Assembly: GCF_041321155.1 (NCBI RefSeq)
Contig: NZ_JBGGWB010000002.1
Coordinates: forward strand, 1 to 64,000
Length of the DNA: 64,000 nt
Direction of reading: 5' to 3'
From: Sphingomonas sp. IW22
Lineage (GTDB): Bacteria; Pseudomonadota; Alphaproteobacteria; Sphingomonadales; Sphingomonadaceae
In this document: positions 47,735 through 56,640 of the stretch, piece by piece
Layout of the letters: the number at the start of each line of letters is the position of its first letter
Position numbering within the stretch: the stretch's first letter is position 1
Notes under the pieces: model-generated
Told to the model about the DNA's origin: nothing
The model's database searches: none
Seen by the model: the letters and a program-made list of their open reading frames with translations, nothing else
Position numbers and translations under genes: made by a program

Positions 47735-49221
47735 CGTCCGCCAGCGCCGTCACCGGCTGGAGCCTGGCCGCCGCCGCCGCCATCGCCACGCTTGGCGGGG
47801 ATATGCAGCAGACGCCAAACCCGCCGCCGCCGATCCCGGCGGAGGACATCATGGGCAATCCTAAGCCGCTGGAACTGCCCGAAGACGTCGCGGCCAAGCT
47901 GGCGCCGCTGCCCGCCGAACAGGTCGCACTCATCAAAGGGGGGCTGACCGGCCGTTATGTCGACAAGGACACCCTGTTCGAGCGCGTCCGCACGATGCCC
48001 GCGCCCGAACTGGCGGCCTATATCGCGGCGATCGCGGCGCTGCACGAGCAGGCGGAGTTCAAGGCCGGGCGCGACAAGACGACGATCACGCTCGACACCA
48101 ATTCTCCCAATTTCAACGCGTGGAAGCAGAAACGCCCGCTGCTGCTCGATCCCAAGCGCGATCCGGGTCCGGTAGACCTTGGCCGCTATATCGGGGGGCG
48201 GGGCGGCGGTTTCGCGACCTTTGCCGGGGCGCCGGTTGCCTTTACGCCCGAAGACCTGAAGGCGGGGAAGGTCGATGTGGCCATTGTCGGCGCGCCGCTG
48301 GACATGGGGTCGGGCTGGCGCAACGCCATCGACGGGCCACGCGCGCTCCGGATGACGGGCGGCGCGGGCGGCAACGACATGTATTCGATGATCAACCCGA
48401 CATCGGCGCTGAAAGTGGTCGATTACGGTGACATCGCCATCGACCAGAACTCGACCGAGCGAAGCGTCGAGCATGTGCGCGAAATGGTGCGCGAAATCGC
48501 GGCCACCGGGGCGATCCCGATCGTCATCGGTGGCGATCACAGCCTCGAATACCCCAACGTCGCCGCCGCCGCCGATGTGCACGGCAAGGGCAAGGTTGGC
48601 GTCGTCCATTTCGACTCGCATTACGACGTGGGCCGCAACGGCGTGCATTGGATCACGCATGGCTCCCCCGTCTATCGCGTGCTGCACGAAGGGCATGTGC
48701 GGCCACAGGATTACATCCAGGTCGGCCTGCGCGCGCGCGGTCCCGATCTGGAGACGTTCGGTTGGATGCGCAACAAGGGCATGCGCTATCACACCATGGT
48801 CGAGGTCGAGAAATGGGGCTGGGACAAGGTGATGACCCGCGCGCTGGCCGAAGCGCGGCAGAACACCAAGAAGCTGTGGATCAGCTTTGACGTCGACGTG
48901 CTGGACCCGGCGTTCATGCCGGGTACCGGCACCCCCGTTCCCGGCGGGCTGACGATGCGGGAGGCGCAGCCGATCATGCGGCGCCTGTGCGCCGAGAACG
49001 ACATTGCCGGCATCGATATCGTCGAAGTCGCCCCGTATCTGGACACCAGTTACAAGACCGCGCTGAACAGCAATTACCTGCTGAACGCCTGCCTTTCCGG
49101 CATCGCGATGCGGAAAAAGGGGCTGAAGCCCGGCTACTTCAACCCCGTCTCGGTCGAGCATGGCCAGGACAATTATTACGGCGTCGCGCGCAAGCGTCCG
49201 GCGGCGGCAAAGCGGCGCTGA
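47731..49221 (+). CDS. Arginase-family ureohydrolase (copy 4, tandem last)
   Basis: A 496-aa enzyme with N-terminal SAVTGWSLAAAAAIATLGG nearly matching copy 2, then a proline stretch (NPPPPIPAED). All core motifs are intact: GGDHSLEYP, HFDSHYD, SFDVDVLDP and DIVEVAP. The C-terminus is slightly basic (KRPAAAKRR). It overlaps copy 3 by 4 bp. It is probably an active urea-releasing enzyme with substrate range close to copy 2. Confidence 0.85.
   Translation: MTSASAVTGWSLAAAAAIATLGGDMQQTPNPPPPIPAEDIMGNPKPLELPEDVAAKLAPLPAEQVALIKGGLTGRYVDKDTLFERVRTMPAPELAAYIAAIAALHEQAEFKAGRDKTTITLDTNSPNFNAWKQKRPLLLDPKRDPGPVDLGRYIGGRGGGFATFAGAPVAFTPEDLKAGKVDVAIVGAPLDMGSGWRNAIDGPRALRMTGGAGGNDMYSMINPTSALKVVDYGDIAIDQNSTERSVEHVREMVREIAATGAIPIVIGGDHSLEYPNVAAAADVHGKGKVGVVHFDSHYDVGRNGVHWITHGSPVYRVLHEGHVRPQDYIQVGLRARGPDLETFGWMRNKGMRYHTMVEVEKWGWDKVMTRALAEARQNTKKLWISFDVDVLDPAFMPGTGTPVPGGLTMREAQPIMRRLCAENDIAGIDIVEVAPYLDTSYKTALNSNYLLNACLSGIAMRKKGLKPGYFNPVSVEHGQDNYYGVARKRPAAAKRR
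48751..49180 (+). repeat. Second copy of the 430-bp near-identical segment
   Basis: Partner of 45942-46371. It covers the third metal motif and the C-terminal third of the enzyme, stopping just before the divergent C-terminal tails. Confidence 0.8.
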
Positions 49222-49230
49222 GGCGCGATA

Positions 49231-49248
49231 TACGTCATTTGCTCGATA
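49231..49248 (+). promoter_or_regulatory. 18-bp operator candidate, copy 8 (qhp operon, degenerate)
   Basis: TACGTCATTTGCTCGATA keeps the left half exactly and is weaker on the right. It begins 9 bp after the ureohydrolase stop and lies 92 bp before qhpA. A CGATAG element sits 35-40 nt from its first base. Confidence 0.6.
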
Positions 49249-49322
49249 CCCCGCGCACCACCGGTCGATAGGGTCAGGTCGCGCCAAGGGTTGGGGGCGC
49301 TACCCAAGGGGGACCGATCACG

Positions 49323-51065
49323 ATGCGGGTGCCGCGTCTTCGAACCATGTCATGGGCAAGCCTTGGCGGCGGCCTAGTGCTGCTGTCCGCATCGGTCGTG
49401 ATGGCCGGGGGGCAGGCCGACGATCCCGCCGGTGGCCCGGCAGTCGAACGGGAAGCGGGGATACCCGTCACCGATCCGCTGGTGATCGAGAAATGCGGCA
49501 CCTGTCATGCCCCCGACGACAAGGGCAATCTGTCGCGCATTTCTTGGGTGCGGACCACGCCGGAGGGGTGGGCGCAAGCGATCAAGCGCATGGTTCGCTT
49601 GAACGGCGCGAGCCTGACGCCCGACGAATCGCGCGCCATCGTCCAGTCGCTGTCGGCCAGCCACGGCCTTGCCCCGGAAGAGGCGCAGGCGGTGATGTAC
49701 ATCCCCGAAAAGCGGATGCTGGACGAAAGCAACATCCCGAATGACGATGTTCGTGGGGCGTGTGCGTCCTGCCATGCGTTCGGCCAGCCGCTGTCGTGGC
49801 GCCGGTCGAAGCATGAATGGAAGCTGCTGCAGGACATGCACGTCGCGCTCTATTCCCAGGCCGACGCGCAATATCGCCGCCCCGCCGCCGGTCAGGACGG
49901 AGAGGGCGCGGCCACCAAGAAGCGGACGCGCGGCGAAGTCGGGCTGGAATATATCCGAAAGACCGCGCCGCTGCACACGCCCGAATGGGCGGCATGGACG
50001 GCGCGGGCGCGCACGCCTCGACTGGCGGGCGACTGGCTGCTGACCGCATCGGTGCCGGGCAAGGGCCGCTTCGTCGGCACCATGCATGTCGAGCCGGGCA
50101 AGGGCGAGGCGGGCTTTGTCACGCGCACCACGCTGCGCCCGCTGGATGGCGGTGCGGCGATGACGCGCACGGGCACGGGGCTGGTCTATGGCGGCTATGC
50201 GTGGCGCGGGGTGTCGAAGGGCGGCGGCGCGGCCGCGCCCGACGCGCTGAGTGCCGATACGCGCGAGGCGATGTGGTTCGCGCCCGATCAAAGCCACGCC
50301 ACCGGCCGCTGGTTCTGGGGCGAATATCACGAGTTCGGCTATGACGTGAAACTGGTGCGCGCCACCGCCGCGCCGGTCGTGCTGGCGGTCACGCCGGGTC
50401 GGGTGAAGGCCGGGGCCAAGGGCGTTGAGTTCCGCGTCGTCGGCCACAGCCTGCCGACATCGCCCGCCCCTGCCGACATCGACCTGGGCACCGGCGTCAC
50501 CGTTCGCCGGATCGTGTCGGCCAGCCCGACCGAATGGGTGATCAGCGCCGATGTCGCCGACACCGCGATTTCCGGTCCGCGCGACGTGGCGGTCGCGGGC
50601 ACGGTGCTGCAAAGCGCCTATCCGGTCTATCGCCGGATCGATTCGATGAAGGTCACGCCCGAAACCGGTCTTGCCCGGCTGGGCGGCGGCAAGCATCCCA
50701 AGGGATATCAGCAGTTCGAGGCGATCGGTTTCGAAAACGGCCCCGACGGCAAGCCAAATACGGCTGACGACATCGCGCTCGGCCCGGTGGATGTCGACTG
50801 GTCGATCAACGAGTTCCCGACCGTCTGGTATGACGACGACGTCAAGTTCGTCGGCAAGCTGTCGCCAGCCGCATTGTTCACGCCAGCGGTCGACGGCCCT
50901 AATCCCGCCCGCCGCTTCGGCCGCAACAATTATGGCGAGGTGTGGGTGACCGCGACCGCCCGGTCGGAACGCGACCGGTTCGGCAAACCGCTCTCGGCCC
51001 GCGCCTTTCTGGTGGTGACGGTGCCATCCTACCAACGCTGGGACCAGCCGGAGGTGTCGCGATGA
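49323..51065 (+). CDS. qhpA: Quinohemoprotein amine dehydrogenase alpha subunit (di-heme)
   Basis: A 580-aa periplasmic subunit with a signal peptide (WASLGGGLVLLSASVVMAG) and two c-type heme sites, C58GTCH and C147ASCH, in the first 160 residues. Beta-barrel and Ig-like domains follow (LAGDWLLTASVPGKGRF; VLAVTPGRVKAGAKGVEF), ending WDQPEVSR. It accepts electrons from the CTQ cofactor of the gamma subunit and passes them to a soluble cytochrome or copper protein. It overlaps qhpD by 4 bp, starting a seven-gene coupled operon. Confidence 0.93.
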   Translation: MRVPRLRTMSWASLGGGLVLLSASVVMAGGQADDPAGGPAVEREAGIPVTDPLVIEKCGTCHAPDDKGNLSRISWVRTTPEGWAQAIKRMVRLNGASLTPDESRAIVQSLSASHGLAPEEAQAVMYIPEKRMLDESNIPNDDVRGACASCHAFGQPLSWRRSKHEWKLLQDMHVALYSQADAQYRRPAAGQDGEGAATKKRTRGEVGLEYIRKTAPLHTPEWAAWTARARTPRLAGDWLLTASVPGKGRFVGTMHVEPGKGEAGFVTRTTLRPLDGGAAMTRTGTGLVYGGYAWRGVSKGGGAAAPDALSADTREAMWFAPDQSHATGRWFWGEYHEFGYDVKLVRATAAPVVLAVTPGRVKAGAKGVEFRVVGHSLPTSPAPADIDLGTGVTVRRIVSASPTEWVISADVADTAISGPRDVAVAGTVLQSAYPVYRRIDSMKVTPETGLARLGGGKHPKGYQQFEAIGFENGPDGKPNTADDIALGPVDVDWSINEFPTVWYDDDVKFVGKLSPAALFTPAVDGPNPARRFGRNNYGEVWVTATARSERDRFGKPLSARAFLVVTVPSYQRWDQPEVSR

Positions 51066-52513
51066 CCGATTGGAGCAAGGTGCGCTATCGCCAGGGTGAG
51101 GCGTACCGGTTCGAGGCGGCGGGGCAGCCCTTCGTCTATCTGCCCGGCGCGGGCGCCATTTTCGGCACCGACGGCGCGGTGCAGGACGTTCTGGACCGCG
51201 TGGGGTCAGAAGGGGCCACCCATGTCGAGCTGATGGCGGCGCTAGGCGCGGCGGGGCACGATGCTGCCGATGCCGAGGTGCTATTGCGCGAAATGCGCCA
51301 GGCGCGGCTGATCGAACATGGCGACATGGTGCCCTTTCCCGCGCCCCAGCCGCCGCCCGCCGATTTCCCGCTTCAGGCGCTGGTGCTGAACATTACCAAC
51401 CAGTGCAATCTGGCCTGCACCTATTGCTATGAATTCGGCGCGGACAAGATCGCCACCCCGGCGGGCAAGCCGCGATACATGACGATCGAGACGGCGCGCG
51501 CATCGGTCGACCTGCTGATCGCGGAGGCGCGCGAACGCCCGGCGGTGCATGTCACCTTCTTCGGCGGCGAAACGCTGATGAACTTCCGGTTGCTGAAGGA
51601 CATCGTGGCATATGCCGACACCGCGACCGCGGCGGCGGGCAAGGCCATCACCTACAGCCTGACGACCAACGCCACGCTGCTGACCCCAGCGATGATCGAG
51701 TTCCTGTCCGACCACCGCATCGGCGTGACGGTCAGCATGGACGGCCCGCCAGAGATCCAGGACCGCCACCGCGTCTTCAAGAACGGCAAGGGCAGCTATG
51801 CCGTGATCGAGCCGCGGCTGCGCGCGCTGATCGCCGGACATCGCACGCGCGCGGTGACGGCGCGGGTAACCCTGACCGAGGGGGTGACCGACGTCATCCG
51901 CATCTATCGCCACCTGAAGGACGATTTGGGCTTTCACGAGGTCGGCTTTGCGCCCGTTACCGAATCGGGCAACCGCACCTATGCGCTGGGCGACGGTGGC
52001 ATGGACACGGTGCTGGCCCAGTTCCGCGCGCTGGCCGACGAATGGCTGGAACACGCGCTGCGCGGCGAATCGCACGGCTTCACCAATGTCAGCGAGACGA
52101 TCGGCGAGCTGATTTCGGGTGTGAACAAGTCGCATCCGTGCGGCGCGGCGCTGGGACTGATGGGCGTGGGGCCGTCGGGCGACCTGTCGCCCTGCCACCG
52201 CTTCACCGATGCCGACACGCACCGCATGGGCGATGTGTCGACCGGAATCGACCGCGCGGCGCAGGCCGATTTCCTTTCGCGCGGTCATGTCGGCGGCAAA
52301 TATGACTGCCAGTCATGCTGGGCACGACCGCTTTGCGCCGGGGGATGCCATCACGAGGCGTTCGTCCGCTACGGCGATACCGGCCACGCCAATCTGCATT
52401 ATTGCGACTGGATCCGCGAATGGACCGACGTCTGCCTGCGGATCTATGGCGAGCTGGCCGCCCGCAATCCCGATTTTCTCGTCCGCTTCGCCGACCGGAA
52501 GGGGCTGTCATGA
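51062..52513 (+). CDS. qhpD: Radical SAM/SPASM maturase QhpD
   Basis: A 483-aa enzyme. C115, C119 and C122 form the radical-SAM CxxxCxxC motif (CNLACTYCYEFG), and FFGGETLMNF follows. The SPASM domain cysteines appear in HPCGAALG, SPCHRF and CQSCWARPLCAGGC. In Paracoccus, QhpD forms the intrapeptide Cys-to-Asp/Glu thioether bonds in the gamma subunit before export. The start is the ATG overlapping the qhpA stop. Confidence 0.94.
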   Translation: MTDWSKVRYRQGEAYRFEAAGQPFVYLPGAGAIFGTDGAVQDVLDRVGSEGATHVELMAALGAAGHDAADAEVLLREMRQARLIEHGDMVPFPAPQPPPADFPLQALVLNITNQCNLACTYCYEFGADKIATPAGKPRYMTIETARASVDLLIAEARERPAVHVTFFGGETLMNFRLLKDIVAYADTATAAAGKAITYSLTTNATLLTPAMIEFLSDHRIGVTVSMDGPPEIQDRHRVFKNGKGSYAVIEPRLRALIAGHRTRAVTARVTLTEGVTDVIRIYRHLKDDLGFHEVGFAPVTESGNRTYALGDGGMDTVLAQFRALADEWLEHALRGESHGFTNVSETIGELISGVNKSHPCGAALGLMGVGPSGDLSPCHRFTDADTHRMGDVSTGIDRAAQADFLSRGHVGGKYDCQSCWARPLCAGGCHHEAFVRYGDTGHANLHYCDWIREWTDVCLRIYGELAARNPDFLVRFADRKGLS

Positions 52514-52857
52514 AGCATCTGAAACCGATCAATCGAAAGGCCGAGCGGCTCGACGCTGCGCTCGACACGCCCCCGCCGCCGGTTGGCGCAGAGGAAGAGG
52601 ATGTGGTCGCGTTGCAGGACCCCCGGCCGCATGTGCCGATGGGCTGCACCCTGTCCTTTTCCCCCGGTTGGGAAGTCGACGCGGGCGGCGGCACGGCAGG
52701 CCTGTGTCAGCCGGTGGAACGCGACATTTACGACTGTTACGTCACGTGTTTCTGGCCCGTGCAGGTGCCCGACCATGTGAACTATTCGCCCGATTGGGCA
52801 TCGAATTGCGCGGCGGCCACCAAGGATTGGCGCAGCCTTGATCTGGTGTTCCCATGA
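52510..52857 (+). CDS. qhpC: Quinohemoprotein amine dehydrogenase gamma subunit (CTQ peptide)
   Basis: A 115-aa small subunit. The cross-link pattern known from Paracoccus (Cys7-Glu16, Cys27-Asp33, Cys41-Asp49, CTQ from Cys37-Trp43) is reproduced with exact spacing by C46-E55, C66-D72, C80-D88 and C76-W82. If the mature numbering is the same, the leader is about 39 residues, rich in Pro and Glu and not a Sec signal. QhpE would cleave it. It overlaps qhpD and qhpB by 4 bp each. Confidence 0.95.
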   Translation: MKHLKPINRKAERLDAALDTPPPPVGAEEEDVVALQDPRPHVPMGCTLSFSPGWEVDAGGGTAGLCQPVERDIYDCYVTCFWPVQVPDHVNYSPDWASNCAAATKDWRSLDLVFP

Positions 52858-53933
52858 AGCGTGCGCTGGCATTCGCCGCCGCCGCGCTGGGCCTGACCGG
52901 GGCGGCGCCCGCGTCGACGCTGTTCCTGGGTTCCTATCCTGACACGCTGCTGATCTTTGACGAGGGCAAAGGCGCGGTCACGGGCCGGATCAAGCTGGCC
53001 AGCGGCCTGCCGACCAGCATGCAATTGTCCGACGACGGCAAGCGCATCTATGTGACGACGATCACCACTTCGGGGATCGAGGTGATCGACACTGCCACGC
53101 ACCGCGTCATCAACCAGTTCAGCCTGAACGACGGACCGACGCGCTGGCGCTTTTGGGGTGGTACGCCCGACCCGACGGGACGCTATTTCTATACCGTCGG
53201 GACGAAGATCGAGAAGGGCGTCGACCGCTATACCGTCAGCAAGCCGCTCTACATGGTCGTGGACCTTGAGAAAAAGTCGGTGGTCCGCACGCAGGAGGTG
53301 GATGAACAGGACGCGCGCGCGGGCGGGCGCGGTGGGTACAAGGTGTCGCCCGACGGCCGGTTCCTCTACAGCTTTGGCGAGAAGATCGTCATCGTCGACC
53401 TGCCCACGCTGAAGGCGGTCGAGCGGATCGACCTGGCCAAGCCGGAAGGCATGGGCCTTGAGGAAGTCGGTTTTGGCGGCCAGCTGGAAAACCAGCGCGA
53501 GCCGGGCAAGCTGGTGTCGCTGTTCAACGCCCAGGACCCCTATATCCACGCCAAGATGTTCGGCGTGGCGCGGTTCGACCTGACCAGCCGCCAGTTCGAC
53601 TTTACCCCGATCGGCCCCGCGCCCGATGCGATGGCGGGGCTGCAACTCTCCCCCGACGGCAAGACCGCCTATACCGTCGTGACCAACGGCAAGCTTGGCA
53701 ACAAGCGGTGCGAGTTCTGGCGGTTCGACATGACCACCAACGCCGTGCTGGACAAGGCGGAATTCCAATGCCGCTCGCGCTTCCGCTTCGGCCTGTCGGG
53801 CGACGGGGCCAAGCTGTACATCTATGGCGCCAGCTATGACATCGAGGTTTATGACGCGCGGACGCTGAAGCGGGAGCGCACCTGGGATCTGGGCGCGGAT
53901 ACCACCGGCGCGGGCATGGTGATCGCGGGATGA
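52854..53933 (+). CDS. qhpB: Quinohemoprotein amine dehydrogenase beta subunit
   Basis: A 359-aa seven-bladed beta-propeller with signal peptide (RALAFAAAALGLTGAAPA). YVTTI-like and LSPDGKTAYTVV repeats mark YVTN-type blades. It packs against the alpha and gamma subunits and forms the active-site cavity. It overlaps qhpG by 4 bp. Confidence 0.92.
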   Translation: MKRALAFAAAALGLTGAAPASTLFLGSYPDTLLIFDEGKGAVTGRIKLASGLPTSMQLSDDGKRIYVTTITTSGIEVIDTATHRVINQFSLNDGPTRWRFWGGTPDPTGRYFYTVGTKIEKGVDRYTVSKPLYMVVDLEKKSVVRTQEVDEQDARAGGRGGYKVSPDGRFLYSFGEKIVIVDLPTLKAVERIDLAKPEGMGLEEVGFGGQLENQREPGKLVSLFNAQDPYIHAKMFGVARFDLTSRQFDFTPIGPAPDAMAGLQLSPDGKTAYTVVTNGKLGNKRCEFWRFDMTTNAVLDKAEFQCRSRFRFGLSGDGAKLYIYGASYDIEVYDARTLKRERTWDLGADTTGAGMVIAG

Positions 53934-54946
53934 CGCGCCCGCCCGCGCCTGACGAGGCCCGCTTCGGCGTCGGCATCAGGGGCGACGGCGTGGCGGCGGC
54001 GGCATGTGCGCGGCTGTTGGAAGCGGCGGGGGTGCCGGTCGGGGTGCGTGCGGCGCCCCGGCGCGACGTGCCGGTCGTGATGGTCAGCGATGCCGCGCGG
54101 TTATTGCTGTGCGACGTGTTCGACCGGCCGACGCTGTTCGACGGGCTACCGCGCGTGTGGCGGCGGGTCGTGGATTGGGGCGGGCGCGAACAGGCGCTGC
54201 CGCACGGCGCAACGCTGGTATCGGGCGATGCCATGCGCGCGGCGCTGCGGGGCGGTCCACCAGGCGACGAACGGGCCAGCGATTTCGTCATTCACGCGAC
54301 CCTGCCACCGGGCTGTGCGCCCTATCGCTTTGGTGAGCGGCTGGCGAACGCCACGCGTGTCCGGCTGCGAGCGACCACGTGCCGGGAGGAATGCCGGATC
54401 GAGGCGGTGCGGTCGGGCTGGCTGTTTCTGGTCCCTGAGACCGACGACCACGGTGTCTTGCTGGCCATCGGTGCCGACGCCGACACATTGCTGGGCGAAA
54501 GCCGATCGGTCGCGCCGCGTGTCCAGCCGATCGGTGCAATCGGCGTCTTTCCCGCCGCGCCCAGCCTGACCTTGCCGCTGTGCGGGCCGCAATGGCTTGC
54601 CTGCGGCAGCGCCGCGATGTCGTTCGACCCCATTTGCGGCGACGGCGCGGCCCAGTCGGCGCGCGAAGCCATTCTGGCCGCCGCCGTCATCGCCGAGATC
54701 GCCAGCGGCGGCGATGCCGACGCGCTGCTGCTGCATTATCAGTCGATGCTGATCGCCACCATGCGGCGGCATCTGGCATTGTGTGCGCAATTCTATCGCA
54801 GCGGCGGCGACAGCGACTGGTGGCGGGCACAGCATGCTGCGCTGGTCGAGGGGCATGAATGGTGCACGGGCATGTTGATGACCCTGCCCGAACCGCGCTT
54901 CATGCTGCGCGGCTTTCGCCTCGTCCCCCGGCTGGCGGCGGCGTGA
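53930..54946 (+). CDS. qhpG: FAD-dependent monooxygenase QhpG
   Basis: A 338-aa flavoprotein with an N-terminal dinucleotide motif (GVGIRGDGVAAAACARLLEAAG) and the second FAD motif DPICGDGAAQSAREAI. In the Paracoccus system QhpG dihydroxylates the gamma-subunit Trp to build CTQ. Gene order here places it between qhpB and qhpF rather than near the operon end. Confidence 0.86.
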   Translation: MTRPPAPDEARFGVGIRGDGVAAAACARLLEAAGVPVGVRAAPRRDVPVVMVSDAARLLLCDVFDRPTLFDGLPRVWRRVVDWGGREQALPHGATLVSGDAMRAALRGGPPGDERASDFVIHATLPPGCAPYRFGERLANATRVRLRATTCREECRIEAVRSGWLFLVPETDDHGVLLAIGADADTLLGESRSVAPRVQPIGAIGVFPAAPSLTLPLCGPQWLACGSAAMSFDPICGDGAAQSAREAILAAAVIAEIASGGDADALLLHYQSMLIATMRRHLALCAQFYRSGGDSDWWRAQHAALVEGHEWCTGMLMTLPEPRFMLRGFRLVPRLAAA

Positions 54947-56640
54947 GCGTGTCCGGCGATTTGCCTGGCTGGCGCGCCTTTGCCCGGCTGGCGCCGTTCG
55001 TGCGGCCCTATCGCGCCCGGTTGCTGGGCGTGTTCGCGATCAGCCTGCTGGCGACCGCGATGGGACTGGCGCAACCCTATCTGTCCAAGCTGCTGATCGA
55101 CGAAGCGCTGATGCGGCGGGACATGAGCGCTTTGTGGATTATCGCTGCGCTGATGGTCGGCGCGACGGTGCTGGGCTATGCCATCAACATCCTGTCGAGC
55201 TGGCGCTACCTGCGGCTGTCGGCGGCGATGCTGTTCGACATTCGCGCCGCTTTGCTGCGGCACCTGCAAACGCTGTCGCCGCGCTTTTACGGCGGGTTCC
55301 GGCTGGGCGATCTGGTGTCGCGGATGAACAGCGATGTCAGCGACGTTCAGCGGATCGCGGCGGATACGCTGCTGTCCGCGGTGACGAACATCCTGTTCCT
55401 GGTCGGCTGCGCGGGGATGATGATCTGGCTCGACTGGCGGCTGTTTCTGGTCGGCACGGTGCTGCTGCCGTTCAGCGTGATGGCGTTCCTGGCGCTGCAA
55501 CGGCGCCTGACCGACGCGACGCGCACGATGCGCGAACGCGGCGCCGATCTGGGCAGCCTGATCGTCGATACCGTCCTGGGGATGCGGACCGTCACGTCGC
55601 TGCGCGCGGGCGAGCATGAGGTGGCCCGCTTTGGCCGCGCCAACGACGCCTTTGTCGCGGCGATGCTCAGGATGCAGGCGACGTCGTTCATGACCGGCGC
55701 CGTGCCGGGGACGGTGATGGCGGCGGCGACGGCGGGCGTGGTCCTGTATGGTGGCGCGCGCATCATCGACGGCGGCATGACGATCGGCACGCTGGTCGCG
55801 TTCATGGCGTACCAGATGCGGATCATGTCGCCGGTCCAGACGCTGATCGGGCTGATGGGCGGGATGGCGTCGGCGCGGGTGTCGCTGGGGCGGCTGTTCG
55901 TGCTGTTCGACACACCCGCCGATGTGCGCGAGGCCGCCGACGCCAGCCCCATCGGCCCCGTACGGAGCGCGATCGTGCTGGAAGGCGTCTCGATCGCGCA
56001 TGATCGCGGGCCGGTGCTGGAGGGGCTGGACCTGACGATCCCGGCGGGGCGCATCTGCGCGATCCTGGGCCGCAGCGGGGTTGGAAAGTCGACAATGGCG
56101 GACCTGATCGTGCGCTATCTCGATCCCGATGACGGCACCGTTCGGATCGACGGACAGGATCTGCGCGGTGTTGCGCTGGACGACCTGCGCCGCGAAGTCA
56201 TGCTGGTCGACCAGTCGCCCTGGCTGTTCAACGACAGCATCGCCGCCAACATCGCCTTTGCCGCGCCCGATGCCGATACCGCCGCCATCACCGCCGCCGC
56301 GCATGCCGCGGGGATGGATGCGTTCCTCAACCGGCTGCCGCTGGGGATGGAGACACCAGTGGGGGAGCGCGGCCTGGCCTTGTCTGCAGGTGAGCGGCAG
56401 CGCGTGGCGCTGGCCCGCGCGCTGCTCAGGCGGCCAAGCGTCCTGATCCTCGACGAACCCAGCTCCGCGCTGGATGCCGAGACGGAGGCGCTGATCGCCG
56501 GGCGGCTGCGCGCAGCGCTGCCCGATGCGACGATCATCGTCATTACTCATAAACCAGCGCTGGCCGCCATCGCCGACATGGTCGTGACGATCGAGGGTGG
56601 ACGTGCCCGGACGCTTCAGGTCCTGCATGACGTGGCGTGA
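54943..56640 (+). CDS. qhpF: ABC exporter QhpF for the gamma subunit
   Basis: A 565-aa half-transporter. Six helices (RLLGVFAISLLATAMGLAQPYLSKLLIDEAL onward) precede an ATPase with Walker A GRSGVGKST, signature LSAGERQR and Walker B VLILDEPSSALD. The GTG start overlaps the qhpG stop; a longer frame lies inside qhpG. QhpF is thought to export the cross-linked, processed gamma subunit. Confidence 0.9.
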   Translation: MSVSGDLPGWRAFARLAPFVRPYRARLLGVFAISLLATAMGLAQPYLSKLLIDEALMRRDMSALWIIAALMVGATVLGYAINILSSWRYLRLSAAMLFDIRAALLRHLQTLSPRFYGGFRLGDLVSRMNSDVSDVQRIAADTLLSAVTNILFLVGCAGMMIWLDWRLFLVGTVLLPFSVMAFLALQRRLTDATRTMRERGADLGSLIVDTVLGMRTVTSLRAGEHEVARFGRANDAFVAAMLRMQATSFMTGAVPGTVMAAATAGVVLYGGARIIDGGMTIGTLVAFMAYQMRIMSPVQTLIGLMGGMASARVSLGRLFVLFDTPADVREAADASPIGPVRSAIVLEGVSIAHDRGPVLEGLDLTIPAGRICAILGRSGVGKSTMADLIVRYLDPDDGTVRIDGQDLRGVALDDLRREVMLVDQSPWLFNDSIAANIAFAAPDADTAAITAAAHAAGMDAFLNRLPLGMETPVGERGLALSAGERQRVALARALLRRPSVLILDEPSSALDAETEALIAGRLRAALPDATIIVITHKPALAAIADMVVTIEGGRARTLQVLHDVA

